A stretch of DNA of 64,000 bases from Geodermatophilus sp. YIM 151500. Its GTDB lineage: Bacteria > Actinomycetota > Actinomycetes > Mycobacteriales > Geodermatophilaceae. The stretch covers positions 36,885 to 100,884 of the forward strand of contig NZ_JAOVZT010000015.1 in the NCBI RefSeq assembly GCF_025716945.1. Direction: 5' to 3'. Made by a program: the position numbers and the translations under genes. Shown in pieces: positions 52,160-62,099 of this stretch. Positions within the stretch are counted from its first letter, which is position 1. Every line of letters begins with the position of its first letter. Under the pieces are notes generated by a model. It was not told the DNA's origin and searched no databases. It saw only the letters and a list, made by a program, of their open reading frames with translations.

Positions 52160-52867
52160 TCAGGCGACCAGGCGGTAGCCGACCCCACGGACCGTCTTGA
52201 TCTCCGGCGAGCTGAGTCCGGCCGCGTGCAGCTTGCGCCGCAGGTTGGACATGTGCGCCTCGACCAGCCGGACGCTGCCCTCCCAGTCGGTCTGCCAGAC
52301 CTCGCGCAGCAGCGTCTCGCGCTGCAGCACCCGGCCGGGGCGGGAGGCCAGCGCGGCGAGCAGGTCGAACTCGGTGCGGGTCAGGTCGACGACCTCGCCG
52401 TCCACCCGGACCTCGCGGCTGTCCTCGTCGACCTCCAGCTCGGCCAGGCGGCGCACCGCGTCGGGAGCGGCAGCGGGGGCGGGTGCGGGCGCGGGCGCGG
52501 TGCGCGGGAAGCGCAGCATCGCCTGCACCCGCGCGACCAGCTCGCGGGGCGAGAACGGCTTGGCCATGTAGCCGTCGGCTCCGACAGCCAGACCGATGAG
52601 CAGGTCGACCTCCTCGGCGCGGGCGGTCAGCATGAGCACGTAGCAGGCGGTCTCGGCGCGCACCTGGCGGCACACCTCCGTGCCGTCGGCGTCGGGCAGC
52701 CCCAGGTCCAGGACGATGAGGTCCGGCGGCTGCCGGCGCACCTCGTCGAGGCACGCGGCCCCCGATCCGACGGCCCGGACGTCGAAGCCGGCCCTGCGCA
52801 GCACGGTGCACACCAGCTCGCGGATCTCGTCGGTGTCCTCCACCACGAGCACGCTCTGCTCGGCCAC
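52160..52867 (-). CDS. OmpR/PhoB-family response regulator
   Basis: 235 residues from the GTG at 52867, preceded by GAGGAGGGG. Receiver domain residues 1-115 with EDTDE, D54 (LIVLDLGLPDADG) and a conserved lysine (YMAKPFSPREL). After a Pro/Ala linker, the winged helix (about 135-232) reads VDLTRTEFDLLAALASRPGRVLQRETLLREVW...VEAHMSNLRRKL, ending in VRGVGYRLVA. A cognate kinase is not adjacent. It could be paired with the kinase at 47670, on the other side of the hairpin. Confidence 0.93.
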   Translation of the reverse strand: MAEQSVLVVEDTDEIRELVCTVLRRAGFDVRAVGSGAACLDEVRRQPPDLIVLDLGLPDADGTEVCRQVRAETACYVLMLTARAEEVDLLIGLAVGADGYMAKPFSPRELVARVQAMLRFPRTAPAPAPAPAAAPDAVRRLAELEVDEDSREVRVDGEVVDLTRTEFDLLAALASRPGRVLQRETLLREVWQTDWEGSVRLVEAHMSNLRRKLHAAGLSSPEIKTVRGVGYRLVA

Positions 52868-53058
52868 CGTTCCCCTCCTCGTACCGGCCGCCGGGCACGC
52901 CGGCGGGCTCGTCACCTGACCGGGTGATCGGCACGGAGGAGGTCCGCGGCAAGCCGTTCGGGCCACCGCCCACCCCCGAAGGGTGAGCCGCCCCAGGCTC
53001 CGGCGCCGCCGTCCACGACAGCCGGACCGACGCCGTCACCGGTCCGGCCTCACCAGCC

Positions 53059-53847
53059 TCAGTTCAGCCGGCGAGTGCCCTCCGGCAGCGAGCCACCGGC
53101 CACCAGCGCGGCGGCCGCGTCCTGCAGCGCCGTGAGGGCGACGCACTGGCTGAAGGGGCCGGCCGAGACCCGGGTGACCCCGAGCTCCGCCAGCTCGCGC
53201 ACCGACGGCGAGAGGCGCGGCACGGTGAGAACGGACAGCCGACCCCGCCCGAGCCCGTCGACCAGGGTGGCGATCTCCTCGCGGGTGACCGCGCCGGGGA
53301 CGAAGACGACCGGTGCGCCGGCGTCCAGGTAGGCCCGGCACCGGCGGACCGCCTCCTCGAGGGCGGCACCCCGGTCGGCCGTCCCGCTGGCACCGCGGCC
53401 GAGCATCGCGTCGGTGCGGGCGTTGAGCACGAAGTCGATCCCGGCGTCCCGGCCGGCGGCGAGCACCGCCTCGACCGCGGCGACCGCCTCGTCCAGCGGG
53501 CGCATCCCGTCCTCCAGGTTGCCGCCGACGGCTCCGGCCTCGATCGCCCGCCGCGCGGTCCCACCGGGGTCCCCGTAGCCGGCCTCGAAGTCCATGGTCA
53601 CCGGCAGGTCCACGGCGGCGGCGATGCGGGCGACCACGTCGAGGTGCAGGTCGAGCGGGATGTGCTCGCCGTCCTCGTAGCCGAACATCGCGGCGATCGA
53701 GTGGCTCGCGGTGGCGATGGCCCGGACACCGTCGGTCGCGGCGACCACCGTGGCCGACACGACGTCCCACACGTTGGGCAGCACCAGGATCTCCGGCGCG
53801 GTGTGCAGGTCGAGCAGCGTGCGGGCGCGGGCGGCGAGGTCGGGCAC
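53059..53847 (-). CDS. Isocitrate lyase/PEP mutase family protein
   Basis: 262 residues from the GTG at 53847; the frame is open to 53886 but lacks a ribosome site there. It has LVLPNVWDVVSATVVAA, IATASHSIAAMFGYEDG, VTMDFEAGYGDPGGTARRAIEAGAVGGNLEDG and NARTDAML, all active-site segments of the oxaloacetate/2-methylisocitrate lyase-like branch. The expected substrate cannot be chosen from sequence. Catalytic loop cysteine KKCGH of true isocitrate lyase is absent, as in most of this subfamily. Confidence 0.87.
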   Translation of the reverse strand: MPDLAARARTLLDLHTAPEILVLPNVWDVVSATVVAATDGVRAIATASHSIAAMFGYEDGEHIPLDLHLDVVARIAAAVDLPVTMDFEAGYGDPGGTARRAIEAGAVGGNLEDGMRPLDEAVAAVEAVLAAGRDAGIDFVLNARTDAMLGRGASGTADRGAALEEAVRRCRAYLDAGAPVVFVPGAVTREEIATLVDGLGRGRLSVLTVPRLSPSVRELAELGVTRVSAGPFSQCVALTALQDAAAALVAGGSLPEGTRRLN

Positions 53848-54006
53848 GGCGGCGAACCTAGTCGTCGACCGGAGCGGGGAGCGCACGGCGGTCGCCGTCC
53901 GCCGGCCACGGGCCTCGCCGTGCGGTGGCCGGCCTCCTCCTGCAGCACGAGGTCGGGCCCCGCATCGTGAGGACGGCCTGAGGGCGGCGGCGCCCGACGG
54001 CCGCGG

Positions 54007-54969
54007 TCAGCCGAGCTCGGCCGACAGGCGCTCGACGATGAGCGACGCGGCGGTGGGACCGATGCCGGTGTAGAAGACGTCGTCCTCCACGGGGATCGCA
54101 CGGCCCTCCTGGACGGCGCTCAGCCGCGACCACAGCGGGCCGGCGACGACGGCGTCCGCACCGGACTCGCCGCTGGAACCGTAGGAGCTGTACAGCACGA
54201 CGTCGGCGTCGGCGAGGTCCAGCTGCTCCGGGCTGAGCTCGGTGAACGCCGGGTACTCGCCCTCGGTGAACCCCGTCAGCGTCACGCCGATGTCGCCGAG
54301 CACGGTGCCGATGAACGACTCCGGCGAGTAGGCGCGGATCGAGCCCTGCACGAAGCGCAGCGGGCTGACCGTGGTGGCGGCCGGGTCGCCGATCGCCTCG
54401 CCGAGGGCGGTGGCCGCCTGCTGGTACTCCGCGAGCACGGCGTCGGCCTCGGTCTCCATGCCCAGCGCCTCGGCGGCCAGGCCGACGTTGTCCTTCCACG
54501 GAGCGCCGACGTACTCGGCGAAGACCGTGGGCGCGATCTGCGCCAGCTCGTCGTAGAGGTCCTCGTGGCGGACCTGGTTCGACAGGATCAGGTCCGGGCC
54601 CAGCGCCGCGATCGCCTCCAGGTCGGGTTCGCCGATGGTGCCGACCTGCTCGACGCCCTCGGCCGGCTCCTGCAGGTAGGACAGGAAGCCGGTCGCGACG
54701 TCGGTGGTCACCGCGCCGACCGGCGTCACGCCGAGGGCGACCACCGAGTCGAGCTCGCCGGTGTCGAGGACGACGACCCGCTCGGGCTCGGCGGGGATCT
54801 CGGTCGAGCCCATGGCGTGCTCCACCGTCCGCGGGAACTCGTCGGCGGACGCCCCGGACGCCCCGGACGCCCCGGACGCCGCGGCGGGTTCCGCGTCGCC
54901 CGCTCCCCCGCAGGCGGCCAGGGGCAGCGCGGCGGCGAGGACGACGGCGGCGGTGCGGGTGCGGATCAC
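54007..54969 (-). CDS. Iron-siderophore ABC transporter substrate-binding lipoprotein (second)
   Basis: 320 residues from the GTG at 54969, with GGAGGAG upstream. Lipobox PLAAC (C20). A SGA repeat linker (residues about 33-42) follows the lipidated Cys. The FecB/FhuD fold is seen: [73 protein letters not shown], and [21 protein letters not shown]. It binds ferric siderophores outside the membrane. It is the last gene of the operon and its start overlaps the ATPase stop (GTGA). Confidence 0.93.
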   Translation of the reverse strand: MIRTRTAAVVLAAALPLAACGGAGDAEPAAASGASGASGASADEFPRTVEHAMGSTEIPAEPERVVVLDTGELDSVVALGVTPVGAVTTDVATGFLSYLQEPAEGVEQVGTIGEPDLEAIAALGPDLILSNQVRHEDLYDELAQIAPTVFAEYVGAPWKDNVGLAAEALGMETEADAVLAEYQQAATALGEAIGDPAATTVSPLRFVQGSIRAYSPESFIGTVLGDIGVTLTGFTEGEYPAFTELSPEQLDLADADVVLYSSYGSSGESGADAVVAGPLWSRLSAVQEGRAIPVEDDVFYTGIGPTAASLIVERLSAELG

Positions 54970-55814
54970 GGGGCTCCTCCGGACGGGGTGGCGGCCCACC
55001 GGGAATGGCGGGTGCCGATGGGGACGACGAGGACGCCGTCGGACACGGGGTCGGGCAGCACGGCCGCGGACAGGCCGAACACCTCCGACAGCAACTCCGG
55101 TGTGATCACCTCGCGCGGCGGGCCCTGGGCGACGATCCGGCCGTCGCGCATGGCGACGAGGTGGTCGGCGTAGCGCGCGGCCAGCGACAGGTCGTGCAGG
55201 ACCATGACGACGGTGCGCCCGCGGTCGTGGTGCAGCTGGTCGACCAGGTCCAGGACGTCGACAGCGTGCGCGAGGTCCAGGTGGGTGGTCGGCTCGTCGA
55301 GCAGCAGCAGGTCGGTGCCCTGGGCCAGCGCCATCGCGATCCAGGCGCGCTGCCGCTGACCGCCGGAGAGCGCGTCGACCGGGCGGTCGGCGAGGTCGAG
55401 CACGCCGGTCCAGGTCATCGCCTCGGCCACCACGGCCTCGTCGTCGCGCGACCACTGCCGGAACCACGCCTGGTGCGGGTGCCGGCCGCGGGCGACGAGG
55501 TCGGCGACGGTCAGCCCCTCGGGGGCGACCGGCGTCTGGGGCAGCATGCCCAGCGTGCGGGCCACCTCGCGGGTGGGCAGCCGGTCGATCCGCCGTCCGT
55601 CGAGCAGCACCTCACCGCCCTGCGGGCGCAGCAGTCGGCCCAGCGCGCGCAGCAGGGTCGACTTGCCGCAGCCGTTGGGGCCGATGACCGCGGTGATGCC
55701 CCGGTCGACGACGTCGAGGTCGAGGTGCTCGACCACCACGCGGTCGCCGTAGCCGAGGGTCAGGTCGCGGGCGACGAGCCGGCCGGCGCGGGCGCCGTCG
55801 GCGAGAGCGGTCAT
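54966..55814 (-). CDS. Iron-siderophore ABC transporter ATP-binding protein (FepC-like)
   Basis: 282 residues. Walker [10 protein letters not shown], signature [17 protein letters not shown], Walker [13 protein letters not shown] and the H-loop [14 protein letters not shown] are all present. [18 protein letters not shown] is a FepC/FecE-family segment. It powers the two-permease system. The start overlaps the next permease stop (ATGA) and its stop overlaps the binding-protein start. Confidence 0.96.
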   Translation of the reverse strand: MTALADGARAGRLVARDLTLGYGDRVVVEHLDLDVVDRGITAVIGPNGCGKSTLLRALGRLLRPQGGEVLLDGRRIDRLPTREVARTLGMLPQTPVAPEGLTVADLVARGRHPHQAWFRQWSRDDEAVVAEAMTWTGVLDLADRPVDALSGGQRQRAWIAMALAQGTDLLLLDEPTTHLDLAHAVDVLDLVDQLHHDRGRTVVMVLHDLSLAARYADHLVAMRDGRIVAQGPPREVITPELLSEVFGLSAAVLPDPVSDGVLVVPIGTRHSRWAATPSGGAP

Positions 55815-56962
55815 GCGTCGAGCCTCCGGGTGCGGCGGGCGAGCAGGGAGAGCAGGTACGGGGCGCCGACGGCGGCGGTCACGATGCCGACCGGCAGCTC
55901 GACGGGCAGCACCGTGCGGGCGACGACGTCGCCGCCGACGACCAGGACGGCGCCGACCAGGCCGCCGGCGAACACGGGCGGCCCCGCCGAGCGGACCAGC
56001 CGTAGCGCCACCTGGGGCGCGATGAGCGCGACGAAGGCCAGCGGCCCGGCGGCCGCGACGGCGACCGAGGCGAGCAGGACGGCGATCGCGAGCAGCGCCG
56101 CCTGGCCGGCCTGCAGCCGGACGCCGAGCGCGCGGGCGCTGTCCTCGCCCAGGCGCAGCGCCGACAGCGTCGCCCCGCCGGTCAGGGCCAGCAGCGCGCT
56201 GCCGCCGACCGCGAGCAAGACCGGCACCACGTGCTCCCAGCCGCGGCCGTTGAGGCTGCCGGTGAGCCACACCGTCGCCTGCGCGGCCTGCGTGATGTCG
56301 GCGACGATCAGCAGGTAGGACGTCGACGAGGTGAGCAGCGCCGCGAGCGCGATGCCGACGAGCACCAGCCGGAAGCCGTCGACGCCGCGGCGCCAGGCGA
56401 GCAGGTACATGGCGGTGGCCGTCAGCAGCCCGCCCAGCAACGCCGCCAGCGGCAGCCCGACGAGGGCGAGCGCGCCGCCGAGCACGCCGCCGCCGAGCAC
56501 GATGAGCGCGACCGCGCCGACGCTCGCGCCCGCGGTGATGCCGAGCAGATCCGGGCTGGCCAGCGGGTTGCGGGCGACCGACTGCAGGATCGCCCCGGAC
56601 ATGCCGAGCGCGGCACCGACCAGCAGGGCGGTCAGCGCACGCGGCAGGCGGAGCTCGACGACGACGAAGCGGTCGGCCTGCCCGCCTCCGCCGAGCACGA
56701 TGCGCAGCACGTCGAGGACGCCGATCGGGTAGTCGCCCCGGCCGACGTCGACCGCGGCGAGCAGCAGCGCGACGACCGCGAGCACCGCCGGCACGAGCAC
56801 CGCGCGCGGGCGCCACACGGCCGAGACCGGGCCGACCCGCACCGCCCGCCGTCCCGGCACGCCCGGCGCGACCGTGGCGGCGCTCACCGAGCCCGCCGTC
56901 GGACGTGGCCGTGTCCGGCGCTCGGACGTGGTGGTCACCGGCTCCCGCACCCGGCTGCTCAC
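55811..56962 (-). CDS. FecCD-family siderophore permease (second)
   Basis: 383 residues with about nine to ten membrane helices. [46 protein letters not shown] is the FecCD signature; [18 protein letters not shown] and FVGG...[28 protein letters not shown] complete it. A long basic N-terminal extension of about 45 residues lies before the first helix. It forms the channel together with the upstream permease. GTG start overlaps the upstream stop. Confidence 0.95.
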   Translation of the reverse strand: MSSRVREPVTTTSERRTRPRPTAGSVSAATVAPGVPGRRAVRVGPVSAVWRPRAVLVPAVLAVVALLLAAVDVGRGDYPIGVLDVLRIVLGGGGQADRFVVVELRLPRALTALLVGAALGMSGAILQSVARNPLASPDLLGITAGASVGAVALIVLGGGVLGGALALVGLPLAALLGGLLTATAMYLLAWRRGVDGFRLVLVGIALAALLTSSTSYLLIVADITQAAQATVWLTGSLNGRGWEHVVPVLLAVGGSALLALTGGATLSALRLGEDSARALGVRLQAGQAALLAIAVLLASVAVAAAGPLAFVALIAPQVALRLVRSAGPPVFAGGLVGAVLVVGGDVVARTVLPVELPVGIVTAAVGAPYLLSLLARRTRRLDA

Positions 56963-58020
56963 AGCGACACCAGCCGGCGGCGGCGGACCAGCGCGATGAA
57001 GAACGGCGCACCCACGACGGCGAGCACCAGCCCGACGGGCAGCTCCGCGGGGCGCACCAGCACCCGGCCGACGACGTCGGCGCCGACCAGCAGCACGGCA
57101 CCGAGCAGGCCGGAGTACGGGAGCAGCCAGCGGTGCGCCGGGCCGGTGATCGCCCGCGCGACGTGGGGGACGACGAGGCCGACGAAGGCGATCGGCCCGG
57201 TCACGGCGACCGCGGCCCCGGTGAGCAGGGTGATGGCGGCGACGCCGGTGAGCCGCGCCGGCCCGATGCGCTGGCCAAGACCGCGGGCGACGTCCTCACC
57301 CATCTGCAGCGTGTCCAACGCCGGCGCGTTGACCAGCGCGAGCAGCAGGCCGACCAGCAGGAAGGGCGCCACCTGGGCGAGCACGTCGTCGCCCCGGCCG
57401 ACCAGCGAGCCGACCACCCAGAACCGGTAGGCGTCGAGGGTGACCGAGTCGAGCAGCACCAGGCCGCTGGTCAGCGCGGTGAGGAAGGCGGTGACCGCGG
57501 CGCCGGCCAGCGCGAGGGTCACCGGGCTGCCGCCGCCGCCGGAGGTGCCGAGCAGGAAGACCACGACGCTGGCCAGCAGCGCGCCGGCCAGCGCGAACCA
57601 CACCGAACCGGTCACCGACGAGACGCCGAAGGCGTAGACGGCCAGGCACACCGCGAACGCGGCGCCCGCGCTCACGCCGAGCAGGCCGGGGTCGGCCAGC
57701 GGGTTGCGGGTGTGCCCCTGGATCAGCGCCCCCGCCAGGCCCAGCGCGGCGCCGACGGCCAGCCCGAGGGCGGTTCGGGGCAGCCGCAGCGCGCGGACCA
57801 CGACGTCGTCGTCGGTGCCGGTGGGCGCGACGAGCGCCGTCCAGACGTCGACCGGTGCGATGGACCGGGCGCCCACCGCGATGCCGAGCACGCCGACGAC
57901 GACCGCGAGCACCAGGAGGCCGAGCAGGCCGACCAGCAGCCGCACCCGGCGACGCGCCGGCCGGGCGGTGCGCTGCGGCACCCGGCCGGCCGGCGCGTCG
58001 GCCGCCGCGGTGCGCGTCAC
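56959..58020 (-). CDS. FecCD-family siderophore permease (first)
   Basis: 353 residues from the GTG at 58020, which overlaps the stop of the first binding-protein gene. [64 protein letters not shown] and the final [20 protein letters not shown] are FecCD hallmarks. A poly-glycine loop (TSGGGGSP) lies between helices. It pairs with the second permease to form the inner-membrane channel. Confidence 0.95.
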   Translation of the reverse strand: MTRTAAADAPAGRVPQRTARPARRRVRLLVGLLGLLVLAVVVGVLGIAVGARSIAPVDVWTALVAPTGTDDDVVVRALRLPRTALGLAVGAALGLAGALIQGHTRNPLADPGLLGVSAGAAFAVCLAVYAFGVSSVTGSVWFALAGALLASVVVFLLGTSGGGGSPVTLALAGAAVTAFLTALTSGLVLLDSVTLDAYRFWVVGSLVGRGDDVLAQVAPFLLVGLLLALVNAPALDTLQMGEDVARGLGQRIGPARLTGVAAITLLTGAAVAVTGPIAFVGLVVPHVARAITGPAHRWLLPYSGLLGAVLLVGADVVGRVLVRPAELPVGLVLAVVGAPFFIALVRRRRLVSL

Positions 58021-59021
58021 GAGGAGGCGTTCGCCGCGGCCTCGGCCAGCCGGTCGACCAGCTGGTCGAGCGTGTACGGGATCGACAGCGGGCTGACCAT
58101 GCTGGCCGCTGCGGCGAAGCCGGTGTCGTCGAGCACCACGGCCGCGTTCCGCTGGATGGCCGGCACGCTGGCGTACAGCTCGGAGGTCAGGACCTCCTCG
58201 ACGGTCAGCCCGTCGGTCCACCCGATGAGGACGTCGGACTCGATCTCCGGCGCCTCCTCCAGCGACAGCTGCGCGTAGAACGACTCCGCGTCGTCGCCGG
58301 CCAGCTCGGCCACGCTGGGCGCGAGCTCGAGACCGAGGTCCTCGACCAGCTGCACCCGCGGGTCGGTCGGCAGGTAGAGGTACAGGGCGTCGGCGCCCAG
58401 GCTGGTGTAGGCGAAGCTGAGGCCCTCGAACTCGGGGTGCTCGGCGGCGACGCCGGCCACCTGCTGCTCGGTGTCGGCGATCAGCTGCTCGGCCTCCTCG
58501 GCCCTGCCGAGCGCCGTCCCGATCATGCGGGTCTGCTCCCGCCACGGCGTCGTCCACGGCTGGTCGGGATAGGCGACCGTCGGGGCGATGGCCGACAGGT
58601 CCAGGTACACGCTCTCGTCGAAGCCCTCGTAGGGGGCCAGGATCACGTCGGGCCGCAGCGCGGCGATCTCCTCCAGCGGCGGGCCGTCGGCGGTGTCGAG
58701 GAGGGTGGTGACGTCCGGGTCGTAGTGCTCGTCGTTCCAGGGGACGACGCCGTCGTCGCCGCCGCCCCACGTGTAGGTAGGCATGCCCACCGGGTCGACG
58801 CCGAGGGCGTACAGCGTGTCCTGCGCGCTCCAGCCGAGGACGACGACCCGCTCCGGCTGCTCCTCGATGGTGGTGCTGCCGAAGGTGTGCGCCACCTCGA
58901 CCGGGAAGGCGCCGGCGGGGGCCTCGCCCTGCGCGTCCGCCGACGCCGGCTCCTCGGTGGAACCGCAGCCGGTGAGCAGCGCCAGGGCCGCGAGCGCCGA
59001 CAGGGTGGGGCGTGCGCGCAT
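58017..59021 (-). CDS. Iron-siderophore ABC transporter substrate-binding lipoprotein (first)
   Basis: 334 residues. Lipobox LLTGC (C19). VEVAHTFGSTTIEEQPERVVVLGWSAQDTLYALGVDPVGMP, LRPDVILAPYEGFDESVYLDLSAIAPTVAYPDQPW and ESDVLIGWTDGLTVEEVL fit the FecB-type fold. It is clearly distinct from the other binding protein of the operon. The gene is directly behind the IdeR box, so it should be repressed by iron. Confidence 0.95.
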   Translation of the reverse strand: MRARPTLSALAALALLTGCGSTEEPASADAQGEAPAGAFPVEVAHTFGSTTIEEQPERVVVLGWSAQDTLYALGVDPVGMPTYTWGGGDDGVVPWNDEHYDPDVTTLLDTADGPPLEEIAALRPDVILAPYEGFDESVYLDLSAIAPTVAYPDQPWTTPWREQTRMIGTALGRAEEAEQLIADTEQQVAGVAAEHPEFEGLSFAYTSLGADALYLYLPTDPRVQLVEDLGLELAPSVAELAGDDAESFYAQLSLEEAPEIESDVLIGWTDGLTVEEVLTSELYASVPAIQRNAAVVLDDTGFAAAASMVSPLSIPYTLDQLVDRLAEAAANASS

Positions 59022-59064
59022 GGGGGACCTCTCGACTCTGCCGCGGCCTTACCGCGGCGGTGAA

Positions 59065-59085
59065 GGAAGGCTAGCCTAACCTTCC
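59065..59085. promoter_or_regulatory. IdeR/DtxR iron box between divergent iron genes
   Basis: AAGGCTAGCCTAACCTT (59067-59083) matches the TTAGGTTAGSCTAACCTAA box; the arms differ from perfect symmetry at one base and the flanking GG/CC extends the dyad to 21 bases. It lies between the siderophore operon (start 59021) and the SIP gene (start 59112). Iron-loaded IdeR would repress both. Confidence 0.85.
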
Positions 59086-59111
59086 TCAGCCACCGCCACC
59101 CGGGGAGAGCG

Positions 59112-60026
59112 ATGACCGTACGGACCGCGCAGGTGCCCGCCTACCGGACCTTCGCGGTGGAGGTGGCGAGGGTCCGCCGGCTCTCCCCGAGCTTCGTCCG
59201 GATCACCTTCACCGGCTCCGACCTGGACGAGTTCGCCTCCGCGGGCCTCGACCAGCGGATCAAGGTGTTGTTCCCGCTGCCGGCGCGCGGGTTGCGGGAC
59301 TGCCCGACGGGCGCCGACTGGTACGCCGAGTGGCGCGCCCTGCCCGAGGGCCACCGCAACCCGATGCGCACCTACACGGTCCGGGCGGCCCGACCCCTGG
59401 AGAGGGAGGTCGACGTCGACTTCGTGCTGCACGGGGCGACCGGCCCCGCGTCGACGTGGGCGGGCCGGGCCGCGCCCGGTGACGAGGCGGTGCTGGTCGG
59501 GCCGAACGCCCGCTTCGCCGAGCCGACCGGCGGCGTCGAGTGGCGGCCGCCGGCCGACGCCCGCCAGCTGCTGCTGGCCGGCGACGAGACCGCGGTGCCG
59601 GCGGTGTGCGCGATCGCCGAGTCGCTGCCGGCCGGGACGGCGGCCCGCGTCGTGCTGGAGGTGCCGACCGACGACGACGTCCTGGACGTCGAGGTCGCGC
59701 CCGACGTCCGGCTGACCTGGTTGCCGCGCCGGTGCGGCGCCACCGTACGGCCCCGCGGCGTGCTGCTGACCGCGGCGGTGTGCGCGGCGGCCGACGAGCT
59801 GGGCGGCGCGGCGGCGGCAGCCGGTGCCGACGACCTCGACCCCGACGCGCTGTTGTGGGACGTGCCGGCCGGGGCCGCTCCTGGCGCCGACTGCTACGCC
59901 TGGCTGGCCGGGGAGGCGGGGGTGGTCGCGGCGCTGCGGCGCCACCTGCTGCGGGAGGCGGGCTTCGACCGCCGGTCCGTGGCCTTCATGGGCTACTGGC
60001 GGCTGGGCCGGGCCGACGCGGGCTGA
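59112..60026 (+). CDS. Siderophore-interacting protein (FAD/NAD(P)H ferric-siderophore reductase)
   Basis: 304 residues. The FAD motif RTYTVR is in HRNPMRTYTVRAA, the NAD(P)H site region has LLLAGDETAVPAVCAIAESLP, and the C-terminal YAWLAGEAGVVAALRRHLLREAGFDRRSVAFMGYWRLG is characteristic of SIP (ViuB/YqjH) proteins. It releases iron from imported siderophores by reduction in the cytoplasm. It is divergent from the importer, sharing the iron box. Confidence 0.95.
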   Translation: MTVRTAQVPAYRTFAVEVARVRRLSPSFVRITFTGSDLDEFASAGLDQRIKVLFPLPARGLRDCPTGADWYAEWRALPEGHRNPMRTYTVRAARPLEREVDVDFVLHGATGPASTWAGRAAPGDEAVLVGPNARFAEPTGGVEWRPPADARQLLLAGDETAVPAVCAIAESLPAGTAARVVLEVPTDDDVLDVEVAPDVRLTWLPRRCGATVRPRGVLLTAAVCAAADELGGAAAAAGADDLDPDALLWDVPAGAAPGADCYAWLAGEAGVVAALRRHLLREAGFDRRSVAFMGYWRLGRADAG

Positions 60027-60133
60027 TCACCCCGTCGGGTGCTCCGGTTGCTCGCACCGGCTGCCGATGAGGGGAGTGCCCGGACCGGCGCCACCGGGGC
60101 CCGCTGCCCCGCCGGAGCGGAAGGACCGCTCGG

Positions 60134-60412
60134 ATGATCGCTGTCACCTGCCGCAACGGCGAGCACTTCACCCTCGACCCGAACGCCGTCGAGCGGGTCG
60201 AGTGCCGCAGCGACACGCACGTCTTCATGGCCGACGGCACGCACTACGTGCTCGGGCAGACCTTCGACGAGCTGCTGCGGACCGTCCGCGACTCCCGGGC
60301 CGCGGCTGTCTCGGCCCGGCGGCGGCTGTCCGGGCCCGCGCCGGCGCCCGGCTCCGTGCCCGGCCGCCCGCCGCGCGGACGGCGGCGGCCCACCGGACCG
60401 GCCGGCGACTGA
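60134..60412 (+). CDS. FlbD-like small protein
   Basis: 92 residues. The first 55 residues (MIAVTCRNGEHFTLDPNAVERVECRSDTHVFMADGTHYVLGQTFDELL) follow the FlbD pattern of flagellar operons: MI-LTRLNG, two aligned strands and a VxE-type helix. The rest is Arg/Pro-rich and probably disordered. No flagellar gene is nearby; other actinobacterial FlbD-like proteins also occur alone. It is convergent with the PASTA kinase gene. Confidence 0.7.
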   Translation: MIAVTCRNGEHFTLDPNAVERVECRSDTHVFMADGTHYVLGQTFDELLRTVRDSRAAAVSARRRLSGPAPAPGSVPGRPPRGRRRPTGPAGD

Positions 60413-60439
60413 GCGCCGCCGGGCCCGCGGGACCGGTGA

Positions 60440-61957
60440 TCAGTCGTCGTCGTCGCCGTCGCGGTTGCCGCTGTTCCCGTTGCCCCTGTTCTCGTTCCCG
60501 CCGTCGCTGTTGCCGCGGTTCTCGTTCCCGCCGTCACCCTCGCCCGGATCCGTCCCGCTCGTCGGCGTGGGCTCCGGCGCCGGCGGAGGCGGGGCGGGCG
60601 CGACCGCGTAGGCCACCTCGACGGTGCTGCCGGGCACCAGTTCACCGACCGGGGCGACGGCGGTGACGGCACCCGGTGCCTGTTCGACGGTCTCGACCGG
60701 CAGGGCGGTGACCTGGAGGCCGAGCCCGACCAGCTCGTCGCGCACGTCGGCGAGCGGTCGGCCGACGTAGGCGGCCGCGTCGACGAGGACGCCGGCCGGG
60801 GCGGTCCCCGAGGGCGTGGGCGGCGCCGACGAGGTCTCGACGGGCGTGGTGCTGCCGGCCGGCGGGCCGGGATCGGCCAGCACGACCCCGGTGACGACGG
60901 CGACGACGGCGAGCACGCCGAACGCCACCGCGAGCGCAGCCTTCAGGCCCCGCCGGCGGCCGTCGGCCCCCTCGTCCGGAGCCGACCCGGCCCCTGCCCC
61001 GGCCGCGGGCATCGGTGCCGTGGATGGGTGCGCCCACCCGCTGGCACCGGCCGCGGCGGTCGCCGCGCCCCCGGCGCCGGGGCCGAGCGGCAGGGGCAGG
61101 ACCGCGGTGTCCGCCAGCGGCGCCGGCCGGCCGGTGAGCACCGCCTCGGCGGCGTCGCGGAGGGCGGCGCCGTCGGGGAAGCGCTGGGCGGGGTCCTTGG
61201 CCAGCGCGCGCGTCACCAGCGCCCGGACCGGCCCGGGGACGTCGTCGGGCAGCGGGTCGGGCTCGTCGCGGATCTGCCGCAGCGCCACCTGCACGCTGCT
61301 GTCGCCCTCGAACAGCCGCCGACCGGCGAGGCACTCGTAGGCCACCGCGCCGAGCGCGTAGACGTCGCTGGCCGGGCTCGCCTTGCCGCCCTGCGCCTGC
61401 TCGGGCGAGAGGTAGTAGGCGGTGCCGACCACCTGACCGGTCTCGGTCAGGGGCACGCTGGACGCCGACCAGGCGATGCCGAAGTCGGTGATCTTGACGA
61501 CGCCGTCGGGGGCCACGAGGACGTTGCCCGGCTTGATGTCGCGGTGCACGACCCCGGCGGCGTGCGCGGCGGCGAGGGCGGCGGCGGTCTGCCGGACGAT
61601 GCTGACCGTGAGCTGCGGGTCCAGGCGCGGCTCGCGTTCGAGCAGCGACGACAGCGACTCGCCGTCCACCAGTTCCATGACCAGGTAGGCCAGCGGCTCG
61701 CCGTCGCCGGCGCGGACCTCGCCGTAGTCGAAGACGGAGGCGATGTTGGGGTGGATGAGCGCGGCCGCGTGCCGGGCCTCGGCCTGGAAGCGCGCCCGGA
61801 ACGTCGGGTTGTCGCTGAACTCGCTGCGCAGGATCTTCACCGCGACCGGACGGTTGAGCAGCGTGTCGCGGGCCCGCCACACCTGTCCCATGCCTCCGGT
61901 GGCCAGCCGCGAGACCAGCTCGTAGCGTTCGCCGAGGACGCGCGTCTCCGCCTGCAT
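60440..61957 (-). CDS. Ser/Thr protein kinase with one PASTA domain
   Basis: 505 residues, start with GGAGGAGG 5-6 bases upstream. Kinase domain 1-270: GGMGQVW loop, K41, HRDIKPGN (D140), DFG at 158-160. Linker, then a membrane helix (about 338-361), one PASTA domain (about 391-453, VGRPLADVRDELVGLGLQV, APVGELVPGSTVEV) and a tail with repeated GGNENRGN units ending in Asp residues. It resembles PknA/PknB-type kinases that sense muropeptides; a single PASTA is fewer than usual. Confidence 0.93.
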   Translation of the reverse strand: MQAETRVLGERYELVSRLATGGMGQVWRARDTLLNRPVAVKILRSEFSDNPTFRARFQAEARHAAALIHPNIASVFDYGEVRAGDGEPLAYLVMELVDGESLSSLLEREPRLDPQLTVSIVRQTAAALAAAHAAGVVHRDIKPGNVLVAPDGVVKITDFGIAWSASSVPLTETGQVVGTAYYLSPEQAQGGKASPASDVYALGAVAYECLAGRRLFEGDSSVQVALRQIRDEPDPLPDDVPGPVRALVTRALAKDPAQRFPDGAALRDAAEAVLTGRPAPLADTAVLPLPLGPGAGGAATAAAGASGWAHPSTAPMPAAGAGAGSAPDEGADGRRRGLKAALAVAFGVLAVVAVVTGVVLADPGPPAGSTTPVETSSAPPTPSGTAPAGVLVDAAAYVGRPLADVRDELVGLGLQVTALPVETVEQAPGAVTAVAPVGELVPGSTVEVAYAVAPAPPPPAPEPTPTSGTDPGEGDGGNENRGNSDGGNENRGNGNSGNRDGDDDD

Positions 61958-62099
61958 GCGACCTCCTCCGCGGTGTCCGACGTCCGGGTACCCGCGTGCG
62001 GGCAGCCCGACCCAGTGTCCGCGACGCGGCACGCCCCGGGGAGACGACCCCCGCGAATCGCCGGGCGCGGACCCGGTCGGGCGACAGCAGCCCCTCGGG

